Source: Haematococcus lacustris (Eukaryota > Chlorophyta > Chlorophyceae > Chlamydomonadales > Haematococcaceae). From it: DNA of 64,000 nucleotides. The stretch spans positions 12,031,576-12,095,575 of the forward strand of contig JASKMD010000003.1 of the NCBI GenBank assembly GCA_030144725.1, in the 5' to 3' direction. A program made the position numbers and the translations under genes. Position 1 is the first letter of the stretch; every line of letters starts with the position of its first letter. The notes below the pieces were generated by a model that saw only the letters and a list, made by a program, of their open reading frames with translations, searched no databases and was not told the DNA's origin. This document shows positions 31,944 to 43,922 of this stretch, piece after piece.

Positions 31944-33640
31944 ATGGCCGCATTCAAAGACAATGTGCCATCCAGCAGCGCCAGTGGTGAGGGTGCCAAA
32001 CTGGGCGCGGGCCGCCGATAGGCTTGCATTCGGATTAGATAGTTTTGTGCAAGCTTTGGCCCAGGATGCAGGATGGCGGATAGGGTGTAGGTATCTTACT
32101 GCACAGCCGACGATGGCTCATGCTGTCAATGTTGCTCCGTGCAGAGGACAATGCCGAGCGCGGTGTTACGATGGCTGCCTTCACGCCCATCCCTCGTCCA
32201 GCTGGTGTGCGCGGCAATCCTGGGCCGTTCGGCTTGCTGTGAGTGAACCGAGACTTGGGCGGGTCAACTCAGCAGTACATCCGGAGGGGCTTAAGCACTG
32301 CAACATGGGTGGTGTTGTTGCGCTGGGCCTCACCAAGATAGTGCCATCATCTGACTGCTGTTGGTGCTCCATCCCTCGCCATCCCCAGGTGCTTCGGCAT
32401 GACCACCTGCATGCTAATGTTCGTGACCACCACCTGGAGCTCTGCAGTGAGTTGCAGCAAGGAAGCAGGCGCACAGCAGTTTGACCCCGATGCAGCCCGA
32501 GTCAGCAGCAAACACCAGGGAGTGGAGACACAACACCATGCATGTGTTGTGTTTCAGCTGTGCCTAGTGCCCATGCCAGCGCCTGAGCTGCTATGCCTCC
32601 TTGCAGGGTTTCATTCCAGTGGTCATGAGCTACGCCATGTTCTTTGGTGGCGCAGGCCAGCTCATTGCGGGCATACTGGAGGTGAGCAGGCAGGCACAGG
32701 GCAGGCAGCAGCACAGGGCAGGCAGCAGCACCTTTCCCTGTGATGGCCTGCCCTGTGAGGTGCACAGACTGCTGACATGCACTGCTTGCCTGCCCTGTGC
32801 TGAACATCGTACTGCCAGGCATGGGCACCCGCAACTTCCCCTGAGCCTGGATCCACACTGCTCCTCGTCCACTGTTGGCATAGCACCCCTGCTACCCCGT
32901 GCTGGCCCTGCCTCAGAGGCTCACCTGGCCGCCTGCACCTGCCCCACTGCCTGTGCAGCTGATCAAGGGCAACACCTTTGCCGGCACCGCCTTCTCCAGC
33001 TACGGCTGCTTCTGGATGGGCTGGTTCCTGTTCAACTACTTTGCCGTGAGCAAGATCACACCCAGCGTGCTGGCTGTGGCCTTGACTGGCGACACGCTGT
33101 GGTGCGGGCTGTGGGGCGTCCTCACCTTCCTGTTCTACATCGTCACGCTGCGCAAGAACGGCTGCCTGCAGGTGTGCGGCCAGGCAGCGGGCTGGGGTTG
33201 CAGCACCTGGGCCGCCTCACTGGGGTGCTGTGGTGGCTGTAGTAGGCTTGCCTGGCTGTGGGTGTGCCTGCTGCCCAGTGGTGCTGTTTAGGAGGAGGGT
33301 GGCATACCAGGTGAAGCAGTGGGGTACCAGCAGTGCTGCAATGCCTCTGGCCAACACCCCTAGGCCAACACCCCTGCTCCTGCTGCACACCCATTTGCTG
33401 CGTTCCACCCCACCTTGCTCCTGCTGCTGCTGCTGGCTGTGCTCGCAGACCATCTTCTTGACCCTGTGGATCACATTCTTCCTGCTGGCCGGGGGCAACT
33501 ACAGTGCCCGGTGCAAGGAGGCTGCAGGTTATGTGGGCTTCTTCTGCGGCTCCTCAGCCATCTACGCCGCCATTGCCATGCTGTACCAAGACGAGCTGGG
33601 CTGGACCCTGCCCGGCATGCGCCCCACCAACTTCATTTGA
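31944..33640 (+). CDS. GFY: GFY acetate transporter, copy 5
   Basis: Exons 31944-31986, 32145-32238, 32389-32446, 32607-32681, 32959-33171, 33449-33640. Protein as copy 1. Shares ATT-GCG in exon 4 and GGT-TAT in exon 6 only with copy 6, showing that copies 5 and 6 are sister duplicates. Confidence 0.5.
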
Positions 33641-33830
33641 GGCTGGGCAGAGCTAGGCTCGGACCAGGCAGCCCTGTCAGCGGCCTTGGCCAACCAGGCT
33701 GAGGACCGCCTTCCGGGCCCCTGCCCCTCTTGCTCCCAAGCCCCCTCCTGGCAAAGTGCCCTAGTTTGTGGCAACCCTAGCGACATGGAGAATACAAAGG
33801 GGCAGGCAAGGGGTCAGTTTTGTGAAGAGA

Positions 33831-33832
<2 letters not shown>

Positions 33833-33865
<33 letters not shown>
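33833..33865 (+). repeat. CAG tract, 11 repeats (copy 5)
   Basis: Differs from sister copy 6 by two repeats. Confidence 0.5.
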
Positions 33866-33870
<5 letters not shown>

Positions 33871-35185
33871 ATGATAGACATGCGGTCAGATGCAATCTAG
33901 TGGTAGTGTACAAGTCAACATACCTTGCGTTACTCCTGCCGCCTGCATGCAATGACGAAGCTTTGCCCCTTGCTTTGAGGCAGCTGTGCAATCATGGCAC
34001 CGGCAAGGTGGGATTGAGATGAGGTTTGGCCTTGTGATGTACGTTCCTTGCTGCCCTGCTCGGGCTTGTGATCCTTTGAAGACAGGATGAGCTTGTATGT
34101 TTTTGGTGTCATTTACCGTTTTGGTCAGTTGCATGCCAGTGTGATCATTCCATCAAGAGCGTAGGGTGTATTTGATACGGTGTCATGCTGCTTACGATGC
34201 AAGGCGTGAATAAGTGGACCCGCATGGCTTGCATGAATCTCGTGTGCCCTGTCACTGTAAGTGTGACGAGCCTCAATCTGTAACATGGGAGCAGACCCAA
34301 CAGCGGTGCCGTACTTGCAGCACCAGACGAGCAGCAGCTTGCAACCAACATGAGTTCAACCCATGACTGCCCCACGGCCATTGAGAACATGCCGAGCAAT
34401 GGTGTGAGATGTAAGTGCTGTCACATGCCCCACACCTTTCACAGGGAGGACAGGCAGCTTCAATCAAGGCTCAAACAAGCATGGTGGTGTTGCATGAGCT
34501 GTGCCAGCTGCCCTTGCATTTCCACTGGCTGAGGTCCATGTGTCACGTATGGTAGGGCCTAGAGGCTGCTTTTAGTGGCAGCAGCACGTGAAGCTGGCAG
34601 CCTGGCCACATCTATTACATGTGTTGGTCCACATAACTTCTCATGGGCTTAGTGGAGCTGCTTCACACGTATCTGCACCCTCTCACGCCGCTGCACCTCG
34701 CGCTAGGTTAACCCCCATGGCGGTGGCAGCAGCGGTGGCAGGCCTACATGTAGGATCCTAGCACGGCCCATACTACGAGTAGGGGGATTCCTTTGCAATG
34801 TGTACATAAATGCAGTAACATACATCACAACACATCACAACACAATTGAAAACGATTCAACGCTTACCTAGACGTTCGCTGTCCCGCTCAGCAAGACCAC
34901 GGCCACCGCCAGGGCGCCCTGCGTTTTGATCAACTACATCCTGAGCAAGGTCGAGGGTTCTGCCAGTGCGAGCGCGCTGGACGCAATGGCAAGATTACAA
35001 ACCTGCCGGCCGCGGGTGACAAATCGGGTATCCAGCTCAGCCTAACCGCTACAGGGTAGGAACAAAGATAAAGGCACGTTTGTCAGCATCAAAGCGTTAC
35101 AAAGCATCAACGCCCACCCGCCTGCCCGCACTGCACTCTGGACGTCGCGCGGCCCGCCTTTCCAACCCGCCTGCTGCACTCCGCA

Positions 35186-36882
35186 ATGGCCGCATTCAAA
35201 GACAATGTGCCATCCAGCAGCGCCAGTGGTGAGGGTGCCAAACTGGGCGCGGGCCGCCGATAGGCTTGCATTCGGATTAGATAGTTTTGTGCAAGCTTTG
35301 GCCCAGGATGCAGGATGGCGGATAGGGTGTAGGTATCTTACTGCACAGCCGACGATGGCTCATGCTGTCAATGTTGCTCCGTGCAGAGGACAATGCCGAG
35401 CGCGGTGTTACGATGGCTGCCTTCACGCCCATCCCTCGTCCAGCTGGTGTGCGCGGCAATCCTGGGCCGTTCGGCTTGCTGTGAGTGAACCGAGACTTGG
35501 GCGGGTCAACTCAGCAGTACATCCGGAGGGGCTTAAGCACTGCAACATGGGTGGTGTTGTTGCGCTGGGCCTCACCAAGATAGTGCCATCATCTGACTGC
35601 TGTTGGTGCTCCATCCCTCGCCATCCCCAGGTGCTTCGGCATGACCACCTGCATGCTAATGTTCGTGACCACCACCTGGAGCTCTGCAGTGAGTTGCAGC
35701 AAGGAAGCAGGCGCACAGCAGTTTGACCCCGATGCAGCCCGAGTCAGCAGCAAACACCAGGGAGTGGAGACACAACACCATGCATGTGTTGTGTTTCAGC
35801 TGTGCCTAGTGCCCATGCCAGCGCCTGAGCTGCTATGCCTCCTTGCAGGGTTTCATTCCAGTGGTCATGAGCTACGCCATGTTCTTTGGTGGCGCAGGCC
35901 AGCTCATTGCGGGCATACTGGAGGTGAGCAGGCAGGCACAGGGCAGGCAGCAGCACAGGGCAGGCAGCAGCACCTTTCCCTGTGATGGCCTGCCCTGTGA
36001 GGTGCACAGACTGCTGACATGCACTGCTTGCCTGCTCCATGCTGAACATCGTACTGCCAGGCATGGGCACCCGCAACTTCCCCTGAGCCTGGATCCACAC
36101 TGCTCCTCGTCCACTGTTGGCATAGCACCCCTGCTACCCCGTGCTGGCCCTGCCTCAGAGGCTCACCTGGCCGCCTGCACCTGCCCCACTGCCTGTGCAG
36201 CTGATCAAGGGCAACACCTTTGCCGGCACCGCCTTCTCCAGCTACGGCTGCTTCTGGATGGGCTGGTTCCTGTTCAACTACTTTGCCGTGAGCAAGATCA
36301 CACCCAGCGTGCTGGCTGTGGCCTTGACTGGCGACACGCTGTGGTGCGGGCTGTGGGGCGTCCTCACCTTCCTGTTCTACATCGTCACGCTGCGCAAGAA
36401 CGGCTGCCTGCAGGTGTGCGGCCAGGCAGCGGGCTGGGGTTGCAGCACCTGGGCCGCCTCACTGGGGTGCTGTGGTGGCTGTAGTAGGCTTGCCTGGCTG
36501 TGGGTGTGCCTGCTGCCCAGTGGTGCTGTTTAGGAGGAGGGTGGCATACCAGGTGAAGCAGTGGGGTACCAGCAGTGCTGCAATGCCTCTGGCCAACACC
36601 CCTAGGCCAACACCCCTGCTCCTGCTGCACACCCATTTGCTGCGTTCCACCCCACCTTGCTCCTGCTGCTGCTGCTGGCTGTGCTCGCAGACCATCTTCT
36701 TGACCCTGTGGATCACATTCTTCCTGCTGGCCGGGGGCAACTACAGTGCCCGGTGCAAGGAGGCTGCAGGTTATGTGGGCTTCTTCTGCGGCTCCTCAGC
36801 CATCTACGCCGCCATTGCCATGCTGTACCAAGACGAGCTGGGCTGGACCCTGCCCGGCATGCGCCCCACCAACTTCATTTGA
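35186..36882 (+). CDS. GFY: GFY acetate transporter, copy 6
   Basis: Exons 35186-35228, 35387-35480, 35631-35688, 35849-35923, 36201-36413, 36691-36882. Protein as copy 1. Intron 4 carries CTCCATGCTGAAC where copies 1-5 have CCCTGTGCTGAAC, a change shared only with copy 7. Confidence 0.5.
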
Positions 36883-37072
36883 GGCTGGGCAGAGCTAGGC
36901 TCGGACCAGGCAGCCCTGTCAGCGGCCTTGGCCAACCAGGCTGAGGACCGCCTTCCGGGCCCCTGCCCCTCTTGCTCCCAAGCCCCCTCCTGGCAAAGTG
37001 CCCTAGTTTGTGGCAACCCTAGCGACATGGAGAATACAAAGGGGCAGGCAAGGGGTCAGTTTTGTGAAGAGA

Positions 37073-37074
<2 letters not shown>

Positions 37075-37101
<27 letters not shown>
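37075..37101 (+). repeat. CAG tract, 9 repeats (copy 6)
   Basis: Pure CAG followed by CAACAATGA. Confidence 0.5.
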
Positions 37102-37106
<5 letters not shown>

Positions 37107-38401
37107 ATGATAGACATGCGGTCAGATGCAATCTAGTGGTAGTGTACAAGTCAACATACCTTGCGTTACTCCTGCCGCCTGCATGCAATGACGAAGCTTT
37201 GCCCCTTGCTTTGAGGCAGCTGTGCAATCATGGCACCGGCAAGGTGGGATTGAGATGAGGTTTGGCCTTGTGATGTACGTTCCTTGCTGCCCTGCTCGGG
37301 CTTGTGATCCTTTGAAGACAGGATGAGCTTGTATGTTTTTGGTGTCATTTACCGTTTTGGTCAGTTGCATGCCAGTGTGATCATTCCATCAAGAGCGTAG
37401 GGTGTATTTGATACGGTGTCATGCTGCTTACGATGCAAGGCGTGAATAAGTGGACCCGCATGGCTTGCATGAATCTCGTGTGCCCTGTCACTGTAAGTGT
37501 GACGAGCCTCAATCTGTAACATGGGAGCAGACCCAACAGCGGTGCCGTACTTGCAGCACCAGACGAGCAGCAGCTTGCAACCAACATGAGTTCAACCCAT
37601 GACTGCCCCACGGCCATTGAGAACATGCCGAGCAATGGTGTGAGATGTAAGTGCTGTCACATGCCCCACACCTTTCACAGGGAGGACAGGCAGCTTCAAT
37701 CAAGGCTCAAACAAGCATGGTGGTGTTGCATGAGCTGTGCCAGCTGCCCTTGCATTTCCACTGGCTGAGGTCCATGTGTCACGTATGGTAGGGCCTAGAG
37801 GCTGCTTTTAGTGGCAGCAGCACGAGAAGCTGGCAGCCTGGCCACATCTATTACATGTGTTGGTCCACATAACTTCTCATGGGCTTAGTAGAGCTGCTTC
37901 ACACGTATGTGCACCCTCTCACGCCGCTGCACCTCGCGCTAGGTTAACCCCCATGGCGGTGGCAGCAGCGGTGGCAGGCCTACATGCAGGATCCTAGCAC
38001 GGCCCATACTACGAGTAGGGGGATTCCTTTGCAATGTGTACATAAATGCAGTAACATACAATTGAAAACGATTCAACGCTTACCTAGACGTTCGCTGTCC
38101 CGCTCAGCAAGACCACGGCCACCGCCAGGGCGCCCTGTGTTTTGATCAACTACATCCTGAGCAAGGTCGAGGGTTCTGCCAGTGCGAGCGCGCTGGACGC
38201 AATGGCAAGATTACAAACCTGCCGGCCGCGGGTGACAAATCGGGTATCCAGCTCAGCCTAACCGCTACAGGGTAGGAACAAAGAAATAGGCACGTTTGTC
38301 AGCATCAAAGCGTTACAAAGCATCAACGCCCACCCGCCTGCCCGCACTGCACTCTGGACGTCGCGCGGCCCGCCTTTCCAACCCGCCTGCTGCACTCCGC
38401 A

Positions 38402-40098
38402 ATGGCCGCATTCAAAGACAATGTGCCATCCAGCAGCGCCAGTGGTGAGGGCGCCAAACTGGGCGCGGGCCGCCGATAGGCTTGCATTCGGATTAGATAG
38501 TTTTGTGCAAGCTTTGGCCCAGGATGCAGGATGGCGGATAGGGTGTAGGTATCTTACTGCACAGCCGACGATGGCTCATGCTGTCAATGTTGCTCCGTGC
38601 AGAGGACAATGCCGAGCGCGGTGTTACGATGGCTGCCTTCACGCCCATCCCTCGTCCAGCTGGTGTGCGCGGCAATCCTGGGCCGTTCGGCTTGCTGTGA
38701 GTGAACCGAGACTTGGGCGGGTCAACTCAGCAGTACATCCGGAGGGGCTTCAGCACTGCAACATGGGTGGTGGTGTTGCGCTGGGCCTCACCAAGATAGT
38801 GCCATCATCTGACTGCTGTTGGTGCTCCATCCCTCGCCATCCCCAGGTGCTTCGGCATGACCACCTGCATGCTAATGTTCGTGACCACCACCTGGAGCTC
38901 TGCAGTGAGTTGCAGCAAGGAAGCAGGCGCACAGCAGTTTGACCCCAATGCAGCCTGAGTCAGCAGCAAACACTAGGGAGTGGAGACACAACACCATGCA
39001 TGTGTTGTGTTTCAGCTGTGCCTAGTGCCCATGCCAGCGCCTGAGCTGCTATGCCTCCTTGCAGGGTTTCATTCCAGTGGTCATGAGCTACGCCATGTTC
39101 TTTGGTGGCGCAGGCCAGCTCATTGCAGGCATACTGGAGGTGAGCAGGCAGGCACAGGGCAGGCAGCAGCACAGGGCAGGCAGCAGCACCTTTCCCTGTG
39201 ATGGCCTGCCCTGTGAGGTGCACAGACTGCTGACATGCACTGCTTGCCTGCTCCATGCTGAACATCGTACTGCCAGGCATGGGCACCCGCAACTTCCCCT
39301 GAGCCTGGATCCACACTGCTCCTCGTCCACTGTTGGCATAGCACCCCTGCTACCCCGTGCTGGCCCTGCCTCAGAGGCTCACCTGGCCGCCTGCACCTGC
39401 CCCACTGCCTGTGCAGCTGATCAAGGGCAACACCTTTGCCGGCACCGCCTTCTCCAGCTACGGCTGCTTCTGGATGGGCTGGTTCCTGTTCAACTACTTT
39501 GCCGTGAGCAAGATCACACCCAGCGTGCTGGCTGTGGCCTTGACTGGCGACACGCTGTGGTGCGGGCTGTGGGGCGTCCTCACCTTCCTGTTCTACATCG
39601 TCACGCTGCGCAAGAACGGCTGCCTGCAGGTGTGCGGCCAGGCAGCGGGCTGGGGTTGCAGCACCTGGGCCGCCTCACTGGGGTGCTGTGGTGGCTGTAG
39701 TAGGCTTGCCTGGCTGTGGGTGTGCCTGCTGCCCAGTGGTGCTGTTTAGGAGGAGGGTGGCATACCAGGTGAAGCAGTGGGGTACCAGCAGTGCTGCAAT
39801 GCCTCTGGCCAACACCCCTAGGCCAACACCCCTGCTCCTGCCGCCCACCCATTTGCTGCGTTCCACCCCACCTTGCTCCTGCTGCTGCTGCTGGCTGTGC
39901 TCGCAGACCATCTTCTTGACCCTGTGGATCACATTCTTCCTGCTGGCCGGGGGCAACTACAGTGCCCGGTGCAAGGAGGCTGCAGGCTATGTGGGCTTCT
40001 TCTGCGGCTCCTCAGCCATCTACGCCGCCATTGCCATGCTGTACCAAGACGAGCTGGGCTGGACCCTGCCCGGCATGCGCCCCACCAACTTCATTTGA
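38402..40098 (+). CDS. GFY: GFY acetate transporter, copy 7
   Basis: Exons 38402-38444, 38603-38696, 38847-38904, 39065-39139, 39417-39629, 39907-40098. Protein as copy 1. Last complete gene of the array. Its 5' flank lacks one of the two CATCACAACA motifs (about 38052), and exon 6 has GGC-TAT, so it is not part of the 5/6 sister pair throughout. Confidence 0.5.
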
Positions 40099-40288
40099 GG
40101 CTGGGCAGAGCTAGGCTCGGACCAGGCAGCCCTGTCAGCGGCCTTGGCCAACCAGGCTGAGGACCGCCTTCCGGGCCCCTGCCCCTCTTGCTCCCAAGCC
40201 CCCTCCTGGCAAAGTGCCCTAGTTTGTGGCAACCCTAGCGACATGGAGAATACAAAGGGGCAGGCAAGGGGTCAGTTTTGTGAAGAGA

Positions 40289-40290
<2 letters not shown>

Positions 40291-40371
<81 letters not shown>
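40291..40371 (+). repeat. CAG tract, 27 repeats (copy 7)
   Basis: Longest of the seven tracts. Confidence 0.5.
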
Positions 40372-40376
<5 letters not shown>

Positions 40377-40949
40377 ATGATAGACATGCGGTCAGATGCA
40401 ATCTAGTGGTAGTGTACAAGTCAACATACCTTGCGTTACTCCTGCCGCCTGCATGCAATGACGAAGCTTTGCCCCTTGCTTTGAGGCAGCTGTGCAATCA
40501 TGGCACCGGCAAGGTGGGATTGAGATGAGGTTTGGCCTTGTGATGTACGTTCCTTGCTGCCCTGCTCGGGCTTGTGATCCTTTGAAGACAGGATGAGCTT
40601 GTATGTTTTTGGTGTCATTTACCGTTTTGGTCAGTTGCATGCCAGTGTGATCCTTCCATCAAGAGCGTAGGGTGTATTTGATACGGTGTCATGCTGCTTA
40701 CGATGCAAGGCGTGAATAAGTGGACCCGCATGGCTTGCATGAATCTCGTGTGCCCTGTCACTGTAAGTGTGACGAGCCTCAATCTGTAACATGGGAGCAG
40801 ACCCAACAGCGGTGCCATACTTGCAGCACCAGACGAGCAGCAGCTTGCAACCAACATGAGTTCAACCCATGACTGCCCCACGGCCATTGAGAACATGCCG
40901 AGCAATGGTGTGAGATGTAAGTGCTGTCACATGCCCCACACCTTTCACA

Positions 40950-41627
40950 GGGAGGACAGGCAGCTTCAATCGAGGCTCAAACAAGCATGGTGGTGTTGCA
41001 TGAGCTGTGCCAGCTGCCCTTGCATCTCCACTGGCTGAGGTCCATGTGTCACGTATGGTAGGGCCTAGAGGCTGCTTTCAGTGGCAGCAGCACGTGAAGC
41101 TGGCAGCCTGGCCACATCTATTACATGTGTTGGTCCACATAACTTCTCATGGGCTTAGTGGAGCTGCTTCACACGTATCTGCACCCTCTCACGCCGCTGC
41201 ACCTCGTGCTAGGTTGATCTCCATGCGGTGGCAGCAGCGGTGGCAGGCCTACATGCAGGACCCTAGCACTGCCCATACTACGAGTAGGGGGAGTCCATTG
41301 CAATGTGTCCATAAATGCAGTAACATACCTCACAACACATCACAACACAATTGAAAACAATTCAACGCTTACCTAGACGTTCGCTGTCCCGCTCAGCAAG
41401 CTCACGGCCACCGCCAGCGCGCCCTGCGTTTTGATCAACTACATCCTGAGCAAGGTCGAGGGTTCTGGCAGTGCAAGCGCGCTGGACGCAATGGCAAGTT
41501 TACAAACCTGCCGGCCGCGGGTGACAAATCGGGTATCCAGCTCAGCCTAACCGCTACAGGGTAGGAACAAAGATAAAGGCACGTTTGTCAGCATCAAAGC
41601 GTTACAAAGCATCAACGCCCACCCGCC
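40950..41627 (+). repeat. Partial eighth unit, 5' flank only
   Basis: Matches unit positions 1-680 (best to units 2 and 3 at the right side: GGCAGTGCAAGCGCGCTGG). Ends at CGCCCACCCGCC, about 75 bp before the expected start codon. No gene. Confidence 0.5.
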
Positions 41628-43217
41628 ATGAAGGAAATTTGAAAATTTAGTTCCGTTTCCATGCGATATAATTGAATACTCGCTACGCTCCGCAGCTGCT
41701 GGCTTCGGTCTCTAACTACCATCACTTCCACTATCTACTACATAACGAGTGCAGTGCTGGTGCTCTGGCGATACATTCTCACACTCTCGCATTCTCACTA
41801 CCCTGCACGTGGAGATTGCCAAAGACGCAGCTTACTGTTTTTGCTGACCGCGGTATGCGAGCGGGACACATCCGGGGTCACATGCGGCTTCCAGCTCCAG
41901 AAGATGCTGTTGAGCATCGCCGACTTCGGTTCAGTTCGCAACACCGCATAGCAACAGGCGAACTGAACACTGATGAACGCTGTCTTGATTAATCAAGTGG
42001 TCGCACACCATTTGCATGGCCATCACCAACCTCAAGTTGGGAACGCCTGACTGCCTCCCTCCATCACCTACCCTCCTCTACCACTCTCAGTCGTAAGTAG
42101 ATGGAGAAATCAAAACCAGGCCACATCCCGCCACACCGTACGGGAGAATCCTACTTGTAAACATCCCTGGCGAGTAGGAGACCATGCCGCCCCCTTCACC
42201 AGTGCGGTTGGGAGGGCGGGTAAGTGCATCTACGTCCTGCATTTTGAAGTCGACAACAATACAAGGGGTAACAGCAACATTGACCTCACCAACTGCAAGC
42301 AAGCTGTCACTCAGCGGCTCTAGTCCAATCATCATAAAGAGGGGAGGGCAGAGAAGGGGGTGACGGGTGAAGGGACAGCCCCGTAACATCAGCTGCAAGC
42401 ACGACCCGGGCAAGCAATGCTGGTGAATTTGAATGAGGAATTAGGGCAGGGCGAGTGGTGGCTCTGAGAGCTGTTCACTACAAGTCCCGCTGATCTGGTA
42501 AAGAGCTGAAGGAGGGTGAAGGGTGGTGGTGGAGGTAGGCAGTAGTAGCCGGGCTGGGTGATGTTTGGCAATAGAGCAGCAGCCAGGGGGGTTTGGTGCC
42601 TGAGGGGGGTCCAAATGCACACCAGCCGCTGCAGTGAATGGCGCCCACCACCACTCCCATCTACCAGGGCATCCTCTTCAAACTCTGATCCTGGCACCTG
42701 GACCTGGCCCACCATGCTCCACTGCTACACGGACACTGCACTGGCACCAGCACGCACAGGATGATGTGCAGGGCAGCTACCCCGACCACCTAGCAGCACG
42801 CATGCAGACCTACCCACTGCCTGCCTCGGCAACCCACCACCTGTCCTGCCCTGCTGACGAGCACCCTACCCACTAAAAGTCTGGGCCCACCTGACATTGC
42901 ACCCCACCAGCGCTCCCGGCCCCGCAGTAGAGCCCTAGCCCTAGCGCAGCACTGCCCTGCGCTGCATTGCTGGCGACTGGCCCCGTCTAGCTTTGCATGA
43001 GTGCTGCAAACCCTGACTACAGCTGCACCCATTCCCCAGGCTCCAGCCCCTGCCCCGCAGCCTGACCCAGCCCACCAGTGCCCACCCCTACCCTGTATCT
43101 CCAGTCAAACACACAGCAGCCAAGAAGCCAGTAAGCCAGCACCACACCCCTAGCCGGGGTCCACATGGCAGGGACATAGAAGGAGGTGGTGAGTTCCTAC
43201 AAGCCGCACTGCACACG
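41628..43217. other. Intergenic, no supported gene
   Basis: AT-richer start (41628-41700), then GC-rich. A minus-strand open frame at 42087-42413 (...PLSDSLLAVGEVNVAVTPC...) looks mildly protein-like but I recognise nothing and see no partner exons. Confidence 0.5.
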
Positions 43218-43310
43218 GTCCTGCTGCATCCAGCCTGGAGCCAGCAGCGTGACAAGCCAGTGCAGGGCCTGATGTGGTGCCCGGTAACGGCCCCCCGCAT
43301 CCTGCCACAG
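43218..43310 (+). pseudogene. Fanzor/TnpB-like relic (copy D)
   Basis: Plus-strand frame VLLHPAWSQQRDKPVQGL then MWCPVTAPRILPQ matches the LLRPAWSQKRDQPVRGMMWCP..TPR block of copy B. About 30 codons are recognisable; the RuvC motifs are not found nearby. Confidence 0.5.
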
Positions 43311-43770
43311 TCCCCATACAGTGATACAGCGCTGCCACACACGCTTTCGGGTGTTCTCACATCCTCACGTCCAGGTAGGTAGGGAGGTAGGAAGGGAGGA
43401 AGCCTTAGACCAACACCCTGCACCATCGACAAGCCCCAAGCCAGGGTCCCCAGGCCGGGCCACCTAGCCCTGGGGTTTATGGGGCCTGGCAGTTCGTCCC
43501 CCCATGCCAACATCCTTTGCCGCAACGGCCTGTGAGTGAGGTCTCCTACCTGCTGCCCTGTACCTCTGCTTCCGCATGCAATGTGCACGCTACACCCTTT
43601 ACTGCTGGCAGCTTCCTCCCTCCCTACCTGCTGGTCTGTGAGCCGCACCATCCCTCCTCCCCACCTACCCCTGGCCCTACACCCATGCTCAGCCCCACTG
43701 CCAAACCCACTCATACTCAGGCCCATGCACATACCCACCCACAGTCAGGTTCCACCCTCCTGCCATATCG

Positions 43771-43813
43771 TTAGCGTTAGGGTTAGGGTATCCCTGACCC
43801 TTACCCTAACCCA
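43771..43813. repeat. Short telomere-like block
   Basis: GTTAGGGTTAGGGTA followed within 10 bp by CCCTTACCCTAACCC, a small head-to-head arrangement. Confidence 0.5.
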
Positions 43814-43922
43814 TGCCCATACCCACGCTCAGGTCCCACTCTCCTGCCGCAAGGCCCCTACATGCATTCTTTGCTCCCCATCTCCTCCTGACCCCCTCCA
43901 GTCTCCTCCAGCACCAGTGGCC

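Larger units (their letters stand above)
16093..41627 (+). repeat. 25.5-kb tandem array: 7 acetate-transporter units plus a partial eighth
   Basis: Direct repeats start at 16093, 19311, 24654, 27932, 31202, 34444, 37680 and 40950. Periods are 3218, 5343 (unit 2 carries a 2.1-kb insertion), 3278, 3270, 3242, 3236 and 3270 bp. Each unit has about 740 bp upstream sequence, a six-exon GFY gene, a 3' CAG tract and about 800 bp of further 3' sequence including TGTAA motifs. Units 5 and 6 are nearly identical; units 1 and 2 are the most divergent from units 4-7. The eighth copy stops at 41627, before the start codon. Confidence 0.5.

Noticed and set aside
42087..42413. Minus-strand ORF of 108 aa
   Set aside because: No recognised motif, no splice partners, ends arbitrary.
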